DNA from: Erwinia sp.
Lineage (GTDB): Bacteria > Pseudomonadota > Gammaproteobacteria > Enterobacterales > Enterobacteriaceae
DNA length: 64,000 nt
Reading direction: 5' to 3'
Assembly: GCA_964016415.1 (NCBI GenBank)
Contig: OZ024666.1
Coordinates: 2,089,310-2,153,309 of the forward strand
The position numbers were made by a program, and so were the translations under genes. Shown here in pieces: positions 22,690 to 33,048 of this stretch. The notes under the pieces are model-generated. The model was not told the origin of the DNA. It was given only the letters and a program-made list of their open reading frames with translations, and did not search any database. Every line of letters starts with the position of its first letter. The first letter of the stretch is position 1.

Positions 22690-22705
22690 TTGTTACCGGG
22701 AACAT
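22690..22705. promoter_or_regulatory. GntR-type operator upstream of gntT
   Basis: TTGTTACCGGGAACAT matches the GntR operator ATGTTACCGGTAACAT at 14 of 16 positions, about 90 bases before gntT. It predicts repression lifted by gluconate. The rest of the gap 22601-22948 shows no gene; a CTATGCT element (22906-22912) may be a sigma-S-like -10 for the next gene. Confidence 0.7.
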
Positions 22706-22948
22706 TTTAGCCAGCTCATGACACTTAAGATATACAACCGTGGGTGAGAATTTACTATTTGCGAAGGTGATCATGTTTTGAGGAAAAGCGATATTAATGC
22801 GGAATTACAGCGTGCTTTAGCGCTCGTCAGTACGCTCAGTTCCCGCAGAAAACACATCTTGTCATTTTTTTGTTAAAAAATAACCCTCACATCATTTCCT
22901 GTCGACTATGCTTAGTAAACAGTGAATTGTTCACCATGAGGAGTAGAT

Positions 22949-23203
22949 ATGAGCCTGTTTGATAAAGCAAATGATAAACTGGACGAGTCAGTTGGTATGG
23001 GTCAGGCGCAGCTGGGTAAGACGTTTGATTCTCCTGAACATCAGATTAAAGGAACACTGCGCCAGGGTGCAGCTAAAGCAGCTTACACAGTTGATGATGC
23101 TCTCGATTGTGTCAGATCAAAGACCCGTAAAGCCCCCTTCGTCTCACTGGCTGTCGCTGCCGGAGTAGGTTTTCTCGCTGCGGGTCTCCTGCGTCGCCGT
23201 TAA
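22949..23203 (+). CDS. CsbD-like / DUF883-like small membrane-anchored protein
   Basis: 84 residues, preceded by ATGAGGAG. The N-terminal half (FDKANDKLDESVGMGQAQLG, then KGTLRQGAAKAA) resembles CsbD stress proteins. The C-terminal half is a glycine-rich membrane helix (SLAVAAGVGFLAAGLLRRR) ending in arginines, as in YqjD/ElaB ribosome-associated proteins. Such proteins are stationary-phase or stress induced; a sigma-S-like -10 is seen upstream. I cannot name a precise orthologue. Confidence 0.75.
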   Translation: MSLFDKANDKLDESVGMGQAQLGKTFDSPEHQIKGTLRQGAAKAAYTVDDALDCVRSKTRKAPFVSLAVAAGVGFLAAGLLRRR

Positions 23204-23242
23204 CGTTAGCACGCAGAGGGCTTTGTGAATGATCGAGGCCCT

Positions 23243-24010
23243 CTACTCATCAAGTCTCAGCTGGGCGCGGCGATTGACATATTGCCGACACGAAAGATAA
23301 CCCGCAATCAAAGTTGATACAGCAGCCGTTCCTAACAGCATAAATGTCACCATGATTTGATATTTGATCGCCTTGACCGGATCAACTCCGGCAAAAATCA
23401 GTCCTGACATCATGCCAGGCAAACTGACCAGACCAACAGTTTTTGCCGCATCGACTGTGGGTATCATCGCAGCGCGAATACTCTGGCGCAGCGGTGGCGA
23501 GAGCGCAATTTTCACCGAAGCCCCAAGGCTCAGCATCTCCATGACCTTTTGCTGATTATTAACTAACCTTTGATACAAATGAGTGAAACAGAGCCCCGTT
23601 GCTACCATCGCATTGCCAGCAATCATCCCGGTGACAGGGATGATTTGCACCGGTGAAAAGGCCAGTGCGCCGCTGCCGATTAAGATAGTCAGCGTCACCG
23701 CGGTACTAAATCCGATTGCCACCAGGGCGATGGAAAAAGCATAACGTTTTTGACGGCTCCGTTTGCGGGCATTCAAGGCAGCGTTAACACAGATAAACAA
23801 CACCATAGACAGCGTCAGCCAGACATTGTTTACCTTAAAGAGACTTTGCAGCAGATAACCTACCAGCAATAATTGCAATGTCGCACGGACGACACTCCAG
23901 ATCATCTCTTTCTCCAGCCCGAGTTTCTCTTTCCAACTGAGTGACAAAGCAATTAACACTAAAAGCAGTGTCAGCGCTAATGAGGTATCACTAATGACAG
24001 GCTGGTTCAT
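23243..24010 (-). CDS. fetB: Iron efflux ABC permease FetB (YbbM)
   Basis: Inner membrane permease of the FetAB exporter, linked in E. coli to iron homeostasis and peroxide resistance. 255 residues, about seven hydrophobic spans, UPF0014 family: PVTGMIAGNAMVATGL and LPGMMSGLIFAGVDPVKAIKYQ are typical. Its start overlaps the fetA stop by 4 bases. Confidence 0.9.
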   Translation of the reverse strand: MNQPVISDTSLALTLLLVLIALSLSWKEKLGLEKEMIWSVVRATLQLLLVGYLLQSLFKVNNVWLTLSMVLFICVNAALNARKRSRQKRYAFSIALVAIGFSTAVTLTILIGSGALAFSPVQIIPVTGMIAGNAMVATGLCFTHLYQRLVNNQQKVMEMLSLGASVKIALSPPLRQSIRAAMIPTVDAAKTVGLVSLPGMMSGLIFAGVDPVKAIKYQIMVTFMLLGTAAVSTLIAGYLSCRQYVNRRAQLRLDE

Positions 24011-24666
24011 GTCAGGGTATCCTGGTGAGATGGCTGTAAGGTAATCGTCCGGGCGGCCTGTGCTATCTCATCCGTGTGATGACTTACTCTGATCACCGCA
24101 AGCCCCTGCTCTGCCACAAGATGCTCTATCAGATGATTGACTCGCTGCTGATTCTCTTTGTCCAATGCGCTGGTAACTTCATCCAGTAACAGAATATCGG
24201 GTAAAAACTGCAAATTACGCAGCAGGCCGATACGCTGTCGTTCCCCACCCGATAAATGTTCTATGCCTCTATCGAGTATATCGGCAGAAAGGTTAACCCG
24301 TTGCAACCACTCAATCAGCGTCTTACGACTGACTGTTTTGTGGCGTATCAACCAGGGAAAAGCGAGATTATCAAATACCGTGTCAGCGAACAGCAACGGC
24401 GACTGGAAACAGTATGAAACATGCCGGCGATAAATTTCCGCTTTCATTGATTCAACAGGATTACCGCGGAAAGACACTGATCCGGTTGAAGCAGGAAGTA
24501 AAGACGCGATGATCTTCAGCAGCGTACTTTTTCCACAACCGGAGGGACCGGTAAGAAAAAGAGATTCACCAGCGTTCAGCGTCAAAGAAACCGGATGCAG
24601 ATACCTTTCGCCGTTGCGAAGGTAGCTGACATCCTCAACATTTAACAGCGCCGTGGTTCCAGTCAT
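24007..24666 (-). CDS. fetA: Iron efflux ABC ATPase FetA (YbbL)
   Basis: ATPase partner of FetB. 219 residues from the ATG at 24666, behind GCAGGA; a longer frame to 24702 is less likely. Walker A GPSGCGKST, Q-loop CFQSPLL, signature LSGGERQR, Walker B ILLLDE. It follows arnF on the same strand after 73 bases, so read-through from the arn operon is possible. Confidence 0.91.
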   Translation of the reverse strand: MTGTTALLNVEDVSYLRNGERYLHPVSLTLNAGESLFLTGPSGCGKSTLLKIIASLLPASTGSVSFRGNPVESMKAEIYRRHVSYCFQSPLLFADTVFDNLAFPWLIRHKTVSRKTLIEWLQRVNLSADILDRGIEHLSGGERQRIGLLRNLQFLPDILLLDEVTSALDKENQQRVNHLIEHLVAEQGLAVIRVSHHTDEIAQAARTITLQPSHQDTLT

Positions 24667-24739
24667 GATTTTTCCTGCGGGACAACATCCAGTACCGTCC
24701 ATTTTGTCATGAAGCCTTCCACAATGATGATATCACTGA

Positions 24740-25135
24740 TCAAGACTGATTCGATTTCATCTTATCTGGCCAGCAGACAAAACTGACACCAAGCAAAATT
24801 AAGCTTCCCCCGATCACTTTTCCTGGAGTGACCATTTCACCCGGTGCAGGAAAGTACAGTGCTGCTACCCAGACCAGCAGATAGCTCAGGCTTAATAGCG
24901 GATAAAGCTTACTGAGCGGAGTATGCCGCAACGCCAGTAACCAGCACAGCATCGACAATGCATAACATAGTAGTCCGGCCATCAATCCTTTGACTGCCGC
25001 AGAAAAGGAGAATATCGCCAGTAAAAACACCCCGGGTTCAAATGCAGCAGGCAGCTGAATCATCGACCAACGCATCAGCAATTGCGCCACAGAAACCAGC
25101 AGGACACTACACAACGCCAGCAGCACCCCTTTCAT
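24740..25135 (-). CDS. arnF: Undecaprenyl-phosphate-Ara4N flippase subunit ArnF
   Basis: Small-multidrug-resistance-type membrane protein that, with ArnE, flips Und-P-L-Ara4N to the periplasmic side. 131 residues, four spans. The start is the ATG at 25135, overlapping the arnE stop (ATGA pattern); the open frame continues upstream inside arnE but is a shadow. Motif YPLLSLSYLLVWV is typical. Confidence 0.9.
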   Translation of the reverse strand: MKGVLLALCSVLLVSVAQLLMRWSMIQLPAAFEPGVFLLAIFSFSAAVKGLMAGLLCYALSMLCWLLALRHTPLSKLYPLLSLSYLLVWVAALYFPAPGEMVTPGKVIGGSLILLGVSFVCWPDKMKSNQS

Positions 25136-25467
25136 TTCATGACTCCCATCACAATTACCCCGATAACGATCAGCACAACCCCCCACCAGTGACGTGAGGA
25201 CACGTTCTCTTTCCAGATCCAGCGAGCAGCGAGCACAACAAAGAAAAAGTTGAGACTCAGCATAGGGTAAGCAATCCCTACGGGTACCGTTTGCACCACC
25301 AGTAACCAGATAAGCATTGCGCACCCGAGCGCGGCCAGACTGAACGCTATCCATAATACCGGCAGCCAGCGTCTGCTATGGTGGGCAGAAAGCACAGCAG
25401 CCTGCTTTTGACAAAGCTGACCGACACAACTGAGCAGACTGACCACCACAATCAGCAACAGTGTCAT
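25132..25467 (-). CDS. arnE: Undecaprenyl-phosphate-Ara4N flippase subunit ArnE
   Basis: 111 residues, four hydrophobic spans, EmrE-like fold; partner of ArnF. GIAYPMLSLNFFFVVLAARW is the conserved central part. Its start overlaps the arnT stop by 4 bases. Confidence 0.91.
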   Translation of the reverse strand: MTLLLIVVVSLLSCVGQLCQKQAAVLSAHHSRRWLPVLWIAFSLAALGCAMLIWLLVVQTVPVGIAYPMLSLNFFFVVLAARWIWKENVSSRHWWGVVLIVIGVIVMGVMK

Positions 25468-27125
25468 GGCGATTTATATAATAACATCAGCAAACGTCCC
25501 TGGCGGTAGGTGACATCCGGTGGAGGCAGCTGCAGCTGTGACTCATTATCATCACGAGACAGCAACAAGACCAGAGCGACACTTCCCTGCTTGCGGTGCT
25601 TTTCCAGCCAGTCGGCAAAATGACCACCCGCCACGAATTTATCCTGGGCATCGGCATACTTCAGCCCATACTGCACCTCACCTTTCTGATCATAGAGGAT
25701 GATATCACTACGTGAGAGTTCCCATGACACCGCGGAGGCAATACCGGGGTGATTAGCCAGCAAATAACGACTCGAAGAGATATCCGGTTTGATGCGCTCA
25801 ATGAAGCCCTGGGGTAACTTTGAATTCAACACACTGCCAGGAAGACAGAACCCCACCACAAGAGCCAGTGCTAACGGGCAAAGCCCTGCCAGAGACCAAC
25901 GACGTTCTGCATGGCGTAAACTAAAGACCCCAACCCATCCCCAGAACAAAAATGCACCGGCAGCCAGTAACGCTTTACCCTCTTCCTGCACGCCATAAAC
26001 AGGATGCTTTGCCAGTCCCCACGGGGCGAGGTACAGCAAAATAGCCAGCGTGCAAATCAGACCGAAAAGCAGATTACACCACGCATTCACTCTGAAAATA
26101 GTTATCCTGCCACCGCGTAAGCGACGCGTGGCCTCCTCTGCCATCAGGATGGCAAGCGGAGCAAAACAAGGCAAGATATAGGTAGGTAGTTTGCCTTTGG
26201 CAATACTGAAAAAAAGCAGTGGCATCACTGTCCAGCACAATAAATAAAGCTGACCACTGTTCTCTTTTCGCACCCGCCAGGCCGATGAGAGCGCGCCCGG
26301 CAGTAAAGCCAGCCAGGGGAGAGCGCCGAGGCACAAAATAGGCAAGTAGTACCAGAATGGCGCTTTATGCTGTGCATTATCCTCAGCAAAGCGCTGAATG
26401 TGCTCAACCCAAAAGAAATAGTGCCAGTAATCAGGTTCCCTGAGCGCGATGGCGACCACCCAGGGTGCACTGATGAGTAATGCACCAAGCACAGCCAGCG
26501 GACCGTAACATATCACCGTTTTGAGGCGTTTTTGTAACACCGCCCAGGGAATAATTGCGATAACAGGCACCGCGAGGGCCAGAAAACCTTTGGTCATAAA
26601 ACCGAGACCACAGGCAAACCCTAGCAATAGCCAGGCCGCTACATGCTGTTTGCGATTTTCAGCCTGAACAGTTAACCAATAGCTGCACATCGCAGCGGTA
26701 AGCCATAAGGTGATCATGGGATCAAGCACCGCATAGCTGCCTATGCCATATACCAGCAATGCAGTAAGAAAAATAACACCGGCCATCAATGCCGTTTTTC
26801 TTGTTGACCCCGTACGCAGTGCAAGCCAGTAAACCAGCAATGCGGTCATCGTTATCGAAAATACCGAGCCAATACGTACTGCAAAATTATTATGACCAAA
26901 TATCCACTGGCCAATGTTATTAATCCAGTACCCGGCTACCGGTTTTTCAAAGTAACGTAAGTCAAAAAAATGTGGTACTACCCAGTCACCACGGGCAAGC
27001 ATTTCCCGACTGATTTCCGCGTATCGGGTTTCATCGGGTTGCCAGAGATCACGAAATTCCAGAGGGACAAGATAATAAAGCGCAAAGATAAAAATAAGAA
27101 ACAGCGTTCTTGCTGTGAATGTCAT
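25464..27125 (-). CDS. arnT: Lipid A 4-amino-4-deoxy-L-arabinosyltransferase ArnT
   Basis: GT83 glycosyltransferase in the inner membrane that attaches L-Ara4N to lipid A phosphates on the periplasmic face, giving polymyxin resistance. 553 residues from the ATG at 27125, which overlaps the arnD stop. The catalytic loop [17 protein letters not shown] and FEKPVAGYW are conserved. Many membrane spans and a C-terminal periplasmic domain. Confidence 0.94.
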   Translation of the reverse strand: MTFTARTLFLIFIFALYYLVPLEFRDLWQPDETRYAEISREMLARGDWVVPHFFDLRYFEKPVAGYWINNIGQWIFGHNNFAVRIGSVFSITMTALLVYWLALRTGSTRKTALMAGVIFLTALLVYGIGSYAVLDPMITLWLTAAMCSYWLTVQAENRKQHVAAWLLLGFACGLGFMTKGFLALAVPVIAIIPWAVLQKRLKTVICYGPLAVLGALLISAPWVVAIALREPDYWHYFFWVEHIQRFAEDNAQHKAPFWYYLPILCLGALPWLALLPGALSSAWRVRKENSGQLYLLCWTVMPLLFFSIAKGKLPTYILPCFAPLAILMAEEATRRLRGGRITIFRVNAWCNLLFGLICTLAILLYLAPWGLAKHPVYGVQEEGKALLAAGAFLFWGWVGVFSLRHAERRWSLAGLCPLALALVVGFCLPGSVLNSKLPQGFIERIKPDISSSRYLLANHPGIASAVSWELSRSDIILYDQKGEVQYGLKYADAQDKFVAGGHFADWLEKHRKQGSVALVLLLSRDDNESQLQLPPPDVTYRQGRLLMLLYKSP

Positions 27126-28024
27126 AACAGAGGTTCCATTGATTGTTGGCATCCCAGCCACCCTTCACGGCCGGGAATCGTCCCACGCACGATTTTTCCT
27201 GCTGGCAGGGAGGTGATATCTTCCGGTAACAAGGCACTGAGTGGACAGAACTGAATTCCCTCTGCAGCAGCCATCGTCAATAAGGACGCAAACAGGCTAC
27301 TCATCGCAATACCCTCAACCTCAGCATGAATCGTGTAAACCGGTGTTCCCTTATCCTGATGGATACTGTCGAGTAGCCAGCGATTAAAATGCGCTGAATC
27401 TACGCTCGAACCAACCACTTCATCCCAGGTGGGTAAAGTGACCGGGATCTGCACCGTTGCGAATGAGCCATCAGCACGTTGTGGGCGAAAGGGGTGAGTA
27501 CCCCGACAGTCACTGTTATAGTGAAAATCGAAGTGTTGTTTGGCATCAACAACCCGCATATCTGCGCGCCAGCCGGGGGCTGCCGAACAGTTAATTGGTT
27601 GCTGCAGTATTTCCTGCAGTGCGTCGATACCCAATCCCACTTGCGCCACCAGCTTCTCTTCTGTCCAGACCCCAGCCCAGGTTTGCCAGGCAAAGTGATC
27701 CCAGGCATGTAAGCCTATCTCATGATGGTCTGCCGCAGCCCGTATAATATCAGGTAATCCAGCACCAATACGACGACCAGGCCAGGCCGTTCCGGCCAGC
27801 AGAATATCCCAGCCATACAACGATGCTGCATTCGAACGTAACATTTTCCATAAAAATTTCGGTTTTAACAGCCTCCACAAGTGGCGGCCCATATTGTCTG
27901 GTCCAACGCTAAAGAAAAAAGAAGCCTGAACTCCCTGCAAGCTAAGTATCTCCAGCAACCGGGGTACACCTTGCTGCGTTCCACGCCAGGTATCTACATC
28001 AATACGTAAACCGACTTTTCTCAT
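27122..28024 (-). CDS. arnD: Undecaprenyl-phosphate-Ara4FN deformylase ArnD
   Basis: NodB-like polysaccharide deacetylase that removes the formyl group before flipping. 300 residues, beginning [16 protein letters not shown] with the metal-binding Asp region, and later [10 protein letters not shown] and YTIHAEVEG. Its start overlaps the arnA stop by 4 bases. Confidence 0.94.
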   Translation of the reverse strand: MRKVGLRIDVDTWRGTQQGVPRLLEILSLQGVQASFFFSVGPDNMGRHLWRLLKPKFLWKMLRSNAASLYGWDILLAGTAWPGRRIGAGLPDIIRAAADHHEIGLHAWDHFAWQTWAGVWTEEKLVAQVGLGIDALQEILQQPINCSAAPGWRADMRVVDAKQHFDFHYNSDCRGTHPFRPQRADGSFATVQIPVTLPTWDEVVGSSVDSAHFNRWLLDSIHQDKGTPVYTIHAEVEGIAMSSLFASLLTMAAAEGIQFCPLSALLPEDITSLPAGKIVRGTIPGREGWLGCQQSMEPLL

Positions 28025-30003
28025 TTTTCGTTATCCACGCCTTCTACAGTGCGCAGGAAAAAATCGAGTGTGGCATCAATGGTTTTGTCCATCGTCACCT
28101 CAGGTTGCCAGTTAAGCAGTTTGGCGGCATTGCGGATCGAGGGCTTGCGATGCTCGACATCCTGATACCCTTTGCCATAGTAACTACTGCTTTCAACCTC
28201 ACGGAAACCGGCGAAAGGAGGAAAACGGTCGCGCAGGGGATGACGTTCAAAACTTTCCAGCAACTGTTCAGCCAGAGATTTTATACTGGCTTCATTATGC
28301 GGATTACCGATGTTGATAATCTGTCCGTTGCAGTTATGATTTTTGTTCTCAATAATACGGAACAACGCTTCTATGCCATCACTGATGTCGGTGAAACAAC
28401 GTTTCTGTTTTCCTCCATCAATCAGCTTAATCGGTGAACCTTCTACTAAATTGAGAATAAGCTGCGTGATAGCACGTGAGCTACCAATACGCGCGGCGTT
28501 AAGGTTATCCAGTCGTGGGCCCATCCAGTTGAACGGACGGAACAGAGTAAACTCCAGCCCCTCTTTATCACCATAAGCCCAGATAACCCTGTCCAGTAAC
28601 TGTTTAGACACCGAGTAGATCCAGCGCTGCTTGTTGATCGGCCCGACGACCAGCGTTGAACTGTCTTCATCAAAACTGTCATCGGTGCACATTCCATACA
28701 CTTCGGATGTCGAAGGAAAAATAATTCGTTTCTTATACTTCACGCAATTACGAATAATTTTCAGGTTTTCTTCGAAATCCAGTTCGAATACCCGTAGCGG
28801 ATTGCGGGTGTATTCAATTGGTGTGGCAATCGCAACCAAAGGTAAAACGACATCACATTTTTTGATGTGGTACTCAATCCATTCTGAATGGATACTGATA
28901 TCCCCTTCCACAAACTGGAAACGAGGATGACCAATGAAGCGGTTAATCGCATCACTGCCGATATCAAGACCATATACATCAAAATTATCATCCTGGAGCA
29001 GACGCTCTGTGAGATGGTTACCGATAAAACCATTCACACCCAGAATTAACACCCGGGTACGCCTTTTCTGTACTGTCACCGGCTGATTATGCAACAGTGC
29101 ACCGCTCACCAGCCCCAGGGTTTGTGCCAGCTGTGAGCCCTGCATATACACGCCATGCTCACTTTGTCCGGTAACGACCTGCAGCGCGTGCTCACCACAG
29201 CCGATGATCAGTGGGTCGGTTGAGATAATTTTACCCGGCTGAACAGCGGGCAGGTCAGTACGTACTTTTGCCTGCCAGATAATGAATTTAGTTGCACCTA
29301 CGTAACCAAATGCGCCCGGCCAGGGTTCTGTTACCGCGCGCACCAGATTATTAATGCTGGTGGCAGAAAGTGACCAGTCAATACATCCGTCTTCTGCCGT
29401 GCGTTTACCCACAGTTGTCGCCTGACTTTCATCCTGCGGACGTTCAGAATAGTTTCCTGTTTTCAGTAACGGAAGCGTGGCGGCCAGCAATTCTGTCGCA
29501 GCCTGATTCAGTTTATGATGCAACGTCAGTGCGGTTTCTGTTGCCGCAATGGAGACGGATTGCTGTCCGACAATGCCACCAGCATCGGCGCGTCTGACCA
29601 TGCGATGCAAGGTCACACCACTCTCTTTCTCACCATTTACTAATACCCAGTTCAACGGTGCCCGTCCACGGTACTTAGGCAGCAGTGAACCGTGCAGATT
29701 CCATGCTCCCTGCGGCGCACAGGATAAAATCCCATCACTGAGCAGATTACGGTAGTAAAAAGAAAAGAGAATATCAGGCGCCATATCGCGAATACGGTCC
29801 ACCCACAGCGGGTGATTAACATCCTCCGGGGCAAACACGGGAATACCTTGTTCAGCCGCCAGACGCGCAACAGATCCAAAAAAGGTGTTTTCTGCATTAG
29901 CATCCGCATGCGTGAAAATAGCTTCTATTTGATATCCTGCCTCAATTAAGGCTTTGATACCTGTACATCCCATATCGTGATAGGCAAAAACAACCGCTCT
30001 CAT
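28021..30003 (-). CDS. arnA: Bifunctional UDP-GlcA decarboxylase / UDP-Ara4N formyltransferase ArnA
   Basis: 660 residues, the E. coli length. N-terminal formyltransferase (about residues 1-300) with [18 protein letters not shown] and [11 protein letters not shown]-terminal short-chain dehydrogenase-type decarboxylase starting at [12 protein letters not shown] (NAD site), with the catalytic Ser/Thr region PSTSEVYG and YSVSKQ. It performs two non-adjacent cytosolic steps of L-Ara4N synthesis. Starts inside the arnC stop. Confidence 0.96.
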   Translation of the reverse strand: MRAVVFAYHDMGCTGIKALIEAGYQIEAIFTHADANAENTFFGSVARLAAEQGIPVFAPEDVNHPLWVDRIRDMAPDILFSFYYRNLLSDGILSCAPQGAWNLHGSLLPKYRGRAPLNWVLVNGEKESGVTLHRMVRRADAGGIVGQQSVSIAATETALTLHHKLNQAATELLAATLPLLKTGNYSERPQDESQATTVGKRTAEDGCIDWSLSATSINNLVRAVTEPWPGAFGYVGATKFIIWQAKVRTDLPAVQPGKIISTDPLIIGCGEHALQVVTGQSEHGVYMQGSQLAQTLGLVSGALLHNQPVTVQKRRTRVLILGVNGFIGNHLTERLLQDDNFDVYGLDIGSDAINRFIGHPRFQFVEGDISIHSEWIEYHIKKCDVVLPLVAIATPIEYTRNPLRVFELDFEENLKIIRNCVKYKKRIIFPSTSEVYGMCTDDSFDEDSSTLVVGPINKQRWIYSVSKQLLDRVIWAYGDKEGLEFTLFRPFNWMGPRLDNLNAARIGSSRAITQLILNLVEGSPIKLIDGGKQKRCFTDISDGIEALFRIIENKNHNCNGQIINIGNPHNEASIKSLAEQLLESFERHPLRDRFPPFAGFREVESSSYYGKGYQDVEHRKPSIRNAAKLLNWQPEVTMDKTIDATLDFFLRTVEGVDNEK

Positions 30004-30989
30004 TTTTGAATTTCCTCTGAAGCCGGTGTAACTGAAGGTGATGCATTAACAATGCGTTGAATAAAATAGCGTGGCCGTGCCCGGACATCGTTATAGATGC
30101 GCCCGATATACTCCCCTAACAGCCCCATGCCGATAAACTGTGCACCAATAAAAATAAACAACACAGCAAACAGCATAAAGACGCCTTCAGCCGACCATTC
30201 AGGTCCAAAAAACAACCGCAGGATAATCAGCAGGAATGAGCAACCAAAACCAATCAGAGCAATAATCAGACCCACTGCGCTGAGCAAACGTAAGGGGGCA
30301 GTCGTCAGACAGGTGATCAGGTCATACATCAGCGCGACCAGACGCAAAAAACTGTACTTAGAATCCCCATGCTCACGCTCGGCATGTTGCACAGGGATTT
30401 CGGTTACCCGACGGGCAAACATATTAGCCAGAATAGGGATAAACGTGCTGCGCTCCTGACAATCAAGCATCGCATTGATGATATGCCGCCGATATGCTCG
30501 CAGCATGCAGCCATAATCACCCATCGATTTACCGGTAGTGCGCTGGATGAAATAATTCACCGTACGCGAAGCCATTTTTCTGAAAGGACTGTCCTGGCGG
30601 TTTTGACGAACAGTTCCGACAACATCATATCCCTGCTCTGCCGTCGCCACCAGACGAGGGATCTCCTCTGGCGGATTTTGTAAGTCAGCATCGAGCGTGA
30701 TCACCAGATCGCCTGTCACATGGCTGAAACCGGCCATGATGGCCGCATGCTGGCCATAATTACGATTAAGCAGGATGGCAACAACACGGCTGTCCTCTTT
30801 TTCAGCCGCTGCAACCAGCATCTCTGCTGAACGATCCTGGCTGCCATCATCGACTAATACAATCTCATGTTCGATGGTCAGCAAACTGCACGCGGCCTCT
30901 GTCCGGCTGATAAGTTCTGACAGGCTCTCCTCTTCGTTATAAACCGGGATCACTACAGACACTTTTTTTATTTCATCACTTTGAGTCAT
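30000..30989 (-). CDS. arnC: Undecaprenyl-phosphate Ara4FN transferase ArnC
   Basis: GT2 glycosyltransferase transferring L-Ara4-formyl-N from UDP to undecaprenyl phosphate. 329 residues: the catalytic domain has [22 protein letters not shown] and [11 protein letters not shown], then two C-terminal membrane spans. Two bases separate it from arnB. Confidence 0.95.
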   Translation of the reverse strand: MTQSDEIKKVSVVIPVYNEEESLSELISRTEAACSLLTIEHEIVLVDDGSQDRSAEMLVAAAEKEDSRVVAILLNRNYGQHAAIMAGFSHVTGDLVITLDADLQNPPEEIPRLVATAEQGYDVVGTVRQNRQDSPFRKMASRTVNYFIQRTTGKSMGDYGCMLRAYRRHIINAMLDCQERSTFIPILANMFARRVTEIPVQHAEREHGDSKYSFLRLVALMYDLITCLTTAPLRLLSAVGLIIALIGFGCSFLLIILRLFFGPEWSAEGVFMLFAVLFIFIGAQFIGMGLLGEYIGRIYNDVRARPRYFIQRIVNASPSVTPASEEIQK

Positions 30990-30991
30990 CT

Positions 30992-32131
30992 TTATCTCGT
31001 TATTACTTGCTGAATGGCCTCAATGACACGGGAAACATCGTCATCACTCATATCAGGAAATAAGGGAATGGAGCAGATACGTTGGGAATTCCATTCCGTG
31101 GCTCGCAGGGCAAGTGATGGATAACGCTCACTATAATATTTCTGTGTATGTGCTGCACGAAAATGCAACCCGGTTCCAATATCTTTCACCTTTAATGCCT
31201 GCATAAACTCATCGCGACTCAACCCACAGCGTTCAGCATCAATGCGTAAAATAAATAAATGCCAGGCGTGCTGATGTGGCCAGGCAGGTTGCTGCAGTGG
31301 CAGCAATGGCGAATCACGGAACACTTCCAGATATCGCTGTGCTATTGCTTCTCTTCTGGCATTGATCACCGGAAGTTTTTCCAACTGAACAAGCGCAATG
31401 GCGGCATTAATATCTGCCAGGTTATATTTAAAACCGGGGGTGATAACTTCAGCCTGGGGAGCCCGACCATGGGTCTGACGGTCATAAGCATCAACCCCTA
31501 AGCCATGAAACTTCAAACTGCGGATACGATCAGCCAGCGCCGCATCATCAGTCACCACCATGCCACCCTCAGCACAGGTGATATTCTTGATCGCATGGAA
31601 GGAAAAAATCGCCGTCCCTCTATCACCCACATGACGCCCTTTGTAATACGTCCCGGTGGCATGAGCGGCGTCATCAATTACCGCGATACCGTGACGTTTT
31701 CCTATCTCATGTATGGCATCAATGTCCGCAGGCGCTCCGGCATAGTGCACCGGAATAATGGCCTTAGTTTTGGGCGTAATCGCCGCTTCAATTAAGGCCG
31801 GTGTCACCATTAAATTATCATTATCAACATCGATCATAACCGGGTTTGCACCCAGCAACGTGATCATATTCAGTGTGGAAACCCAGGTCAGTGAAGGGGT
31901 GATGACTTCATCACCGGGACCAATGCCCATTGCCATTAAAGTCACATGCATGCCACCCGTTGCAGAACTGACAGCGATGGCATGCTGATTTCCGGTCAAC
32001 TGACAAAATGCACTCTCCAGCAGCTGATTCTTCGGACCTGTGGTGATCCATCCAGATTGCAGAACTTCACTTACCGCTGCCAATTCCGCCTCAGCCAGCG
32101 CCGGGCGAGAAAAAGGTATAAATGCTGTCAT
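30992..32131 (-). CDS. arnB: UDP-L-Ara4O aminotransferase ArnB
   Basis: PLP enzyme of the DegT/DnrJ/EryC1 family that makes UDP-L-Ara4N from the 4-keto sugar. 379 residues. The PLP lysine lies in [13 protein letters not shown]; the aspartate is in [12 protein letters not shown]. First gene of arnBCADTEF; all seven genes are present and intact, in the usual order. ugd is not in the window. Confidence 0.95.
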   Translation of the reverse strand: MTAFIPFSRPALAEAELAAVSEVLQSGWITTGPKNQLLESAFCQLTGNQHAIAVSSATGGMHVTLMAMGIGPGDEVITPSLTWVSTLNMITLLGANPVMIDVDNDNLMVTPALIEAAITPKTKAIIPVHYAGAPADIDAIHEIGKRHGIAVIDDAAHATGTYYKGRHVGDRGTAIFSFHAIKNITCAEGGMVVTDDAALADRIRSLKFHGLGVDAYDRQTHGRAPQAEVITPGFKYNLADINAAIALVQLEKLPVINARREAIAQRYLEVFRDSPLLPLQQPAWPHQHAWHLFILRIDAERCGLSRDEFMQALKVKDIGTGLHFRAAHTQKYYSERYPSLALRATEWNSQRICSIPLFPDMSDDDVSRVIEAIQQVITR

Positions 32132-32338
32132 AGATTAATTACCCTAATCGTTTTTGTGATCATAATCCGGCACAGTGTCTGCGCTGCCAAGGCTATCTCC
32201 TCTTCCCTGATACTGGCTACCTAATAGCACTTTCTGCATTACCACCCGCCACCTTATATTCAGTGTAACGAGTGCGCTTATTGTCGCACGAGTCGGAGAA
32301 TCAAAAAATCAACCCTGTATGAACAATAGCGCATATTT
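32132..32338 (-). other. Long 5' leader of the arn operon
   Basis: About 200 bases separate the PmrA box from arnB and hold no gene I can support. A hairpin (GTGCG...CGCAC, near 32270-32290) is the only structure noted. The region could be an untranslated leader or could hold a second promoter. Confidence 0.4.
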
Positions 32339-32355
32339 ATTAGAGAAAGATTAAG
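32339..32355 (-). promoter_or_regulatory. PmrA box of the arn operon
   Basis: On the minus strand CTTAAT-CTTTC-TCTAAT fits the PmrA direct repeat YTTAAK-N5-YTTAAK with one mismatch, about 208 bases before arnB. It predicts control by PmrAB (iron, mild acid, or PhoPQ through PmrD). Confidence 0.6.
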
Positions 32356-32521
32356 AACCGTGACTTTTTAGGATTATAACAATAAAAAATGCCATGGGTG
32401 TTGACGTTACGTTTATTGTTTTGCTGGCAAGTATCGGCAAATCGCAAAGGCTGTAACGGGGGTATCAGCTTAAAGATGGAGGGATTTGATAATCAAACAG
32501 AGGGGGTTTATCACAACAAAA

Positions 32522-32549
32522 CCACTGAGGTTTCCCTCAGCGGTTTTTT
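32522..32549. terminator. Terminator after the DUF1471 gene
   Basis: CCACTGAGG and CCTCAGCGG around TTTC, with T-runs on both strands; 18 bases after the end of the small secreted protein gene. The stretch 32356-32521 holds no supported gene. Confidence 0.75.
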
Positions 32550-32566
32550 ACTAAGAAATAGAAGTA

Positions 32567-32788
32567 TCATTTATCATTTTCTGCAGTCATATAAACGCGA
32601 TTGTCACCACCAGCACTGGTAATTTTGTAAGAATGAGCCCCGGCAGCGCGCGCTTTGGTAGCGATATGTGCTTCGGCACTGTCCAGCGTGCTGCCGTATG
32701 CAGAAATAGTCTGGCTGGCAAAACTTGCAAAAGTTGTCAGAGGCAGCAGTGTGGCGAGAGTAATTGAAGTGAGTTGAGACAGGTTCAT
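32567..32788 (-). CDS. DUF1471 (YdgH/BhsA/McbA-like) periplasmic protein
   Basis: 73 residues from the ATG at 32788, with a signal peptide (MNLSQLTSITLATLLPLTTFASFA in outline) and a mature part of about 50 residues containing AEAHIATKARAAGAHSYKIT, the DUF1471 core. Family members (BhsA, McbA, YhcN) respond to stress and affect biofilm; the exact paralogue cannot be named. Monocistronic, with its own terminator. Confidence 0.8.
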   Translation of the reverse strand: MNLSQLTSITLATLLPLTTFASFASQTISAYGSTLDSAEAHIATKARAAGAHSYKITSAGGDNRVYMTAENDK

Positions 32789-32983
32789 TTTGTCATCCTT
32801 ATAACAGCTTGATATTGGGCTTTTGCCTCGGATAGACATCTAGTAACCCATGTTATTATTAGTTGATTAACTATTCGTGCGATAATCATAAGTAACCAAA
32901 TCCAACATTAATAGGTATTTTCTCTCATGTTGCTCTGTTCACTGCATTCTGTTTTTTCCAGGTGAACCTGCGCTTGTTTCGAT

Positions 32984-33013
32984 AAAAAAAAGCACCACAA
33001 ATGTGGTGCTTTA
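32984..33013 (-). terminator. gcd terminator
   Basis: AAGCACCAC and GTGGTGCTT around AAAT with a T-run on the minus strand, 36 bases after the gcd stop. Confidence 0.85.
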
Positions 33014-33048
33014 CAAAATAAATCGCTCAGGAAGAGAGCAAGCCCGGA

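Noticed and set aside
32389-32622. 77-codon ORF upstream of the DUF1471 gene
   Set aside because: It runs through a clear terminator hairpin and into the antisense of the DUF1471 gene; composition is not protein-like.
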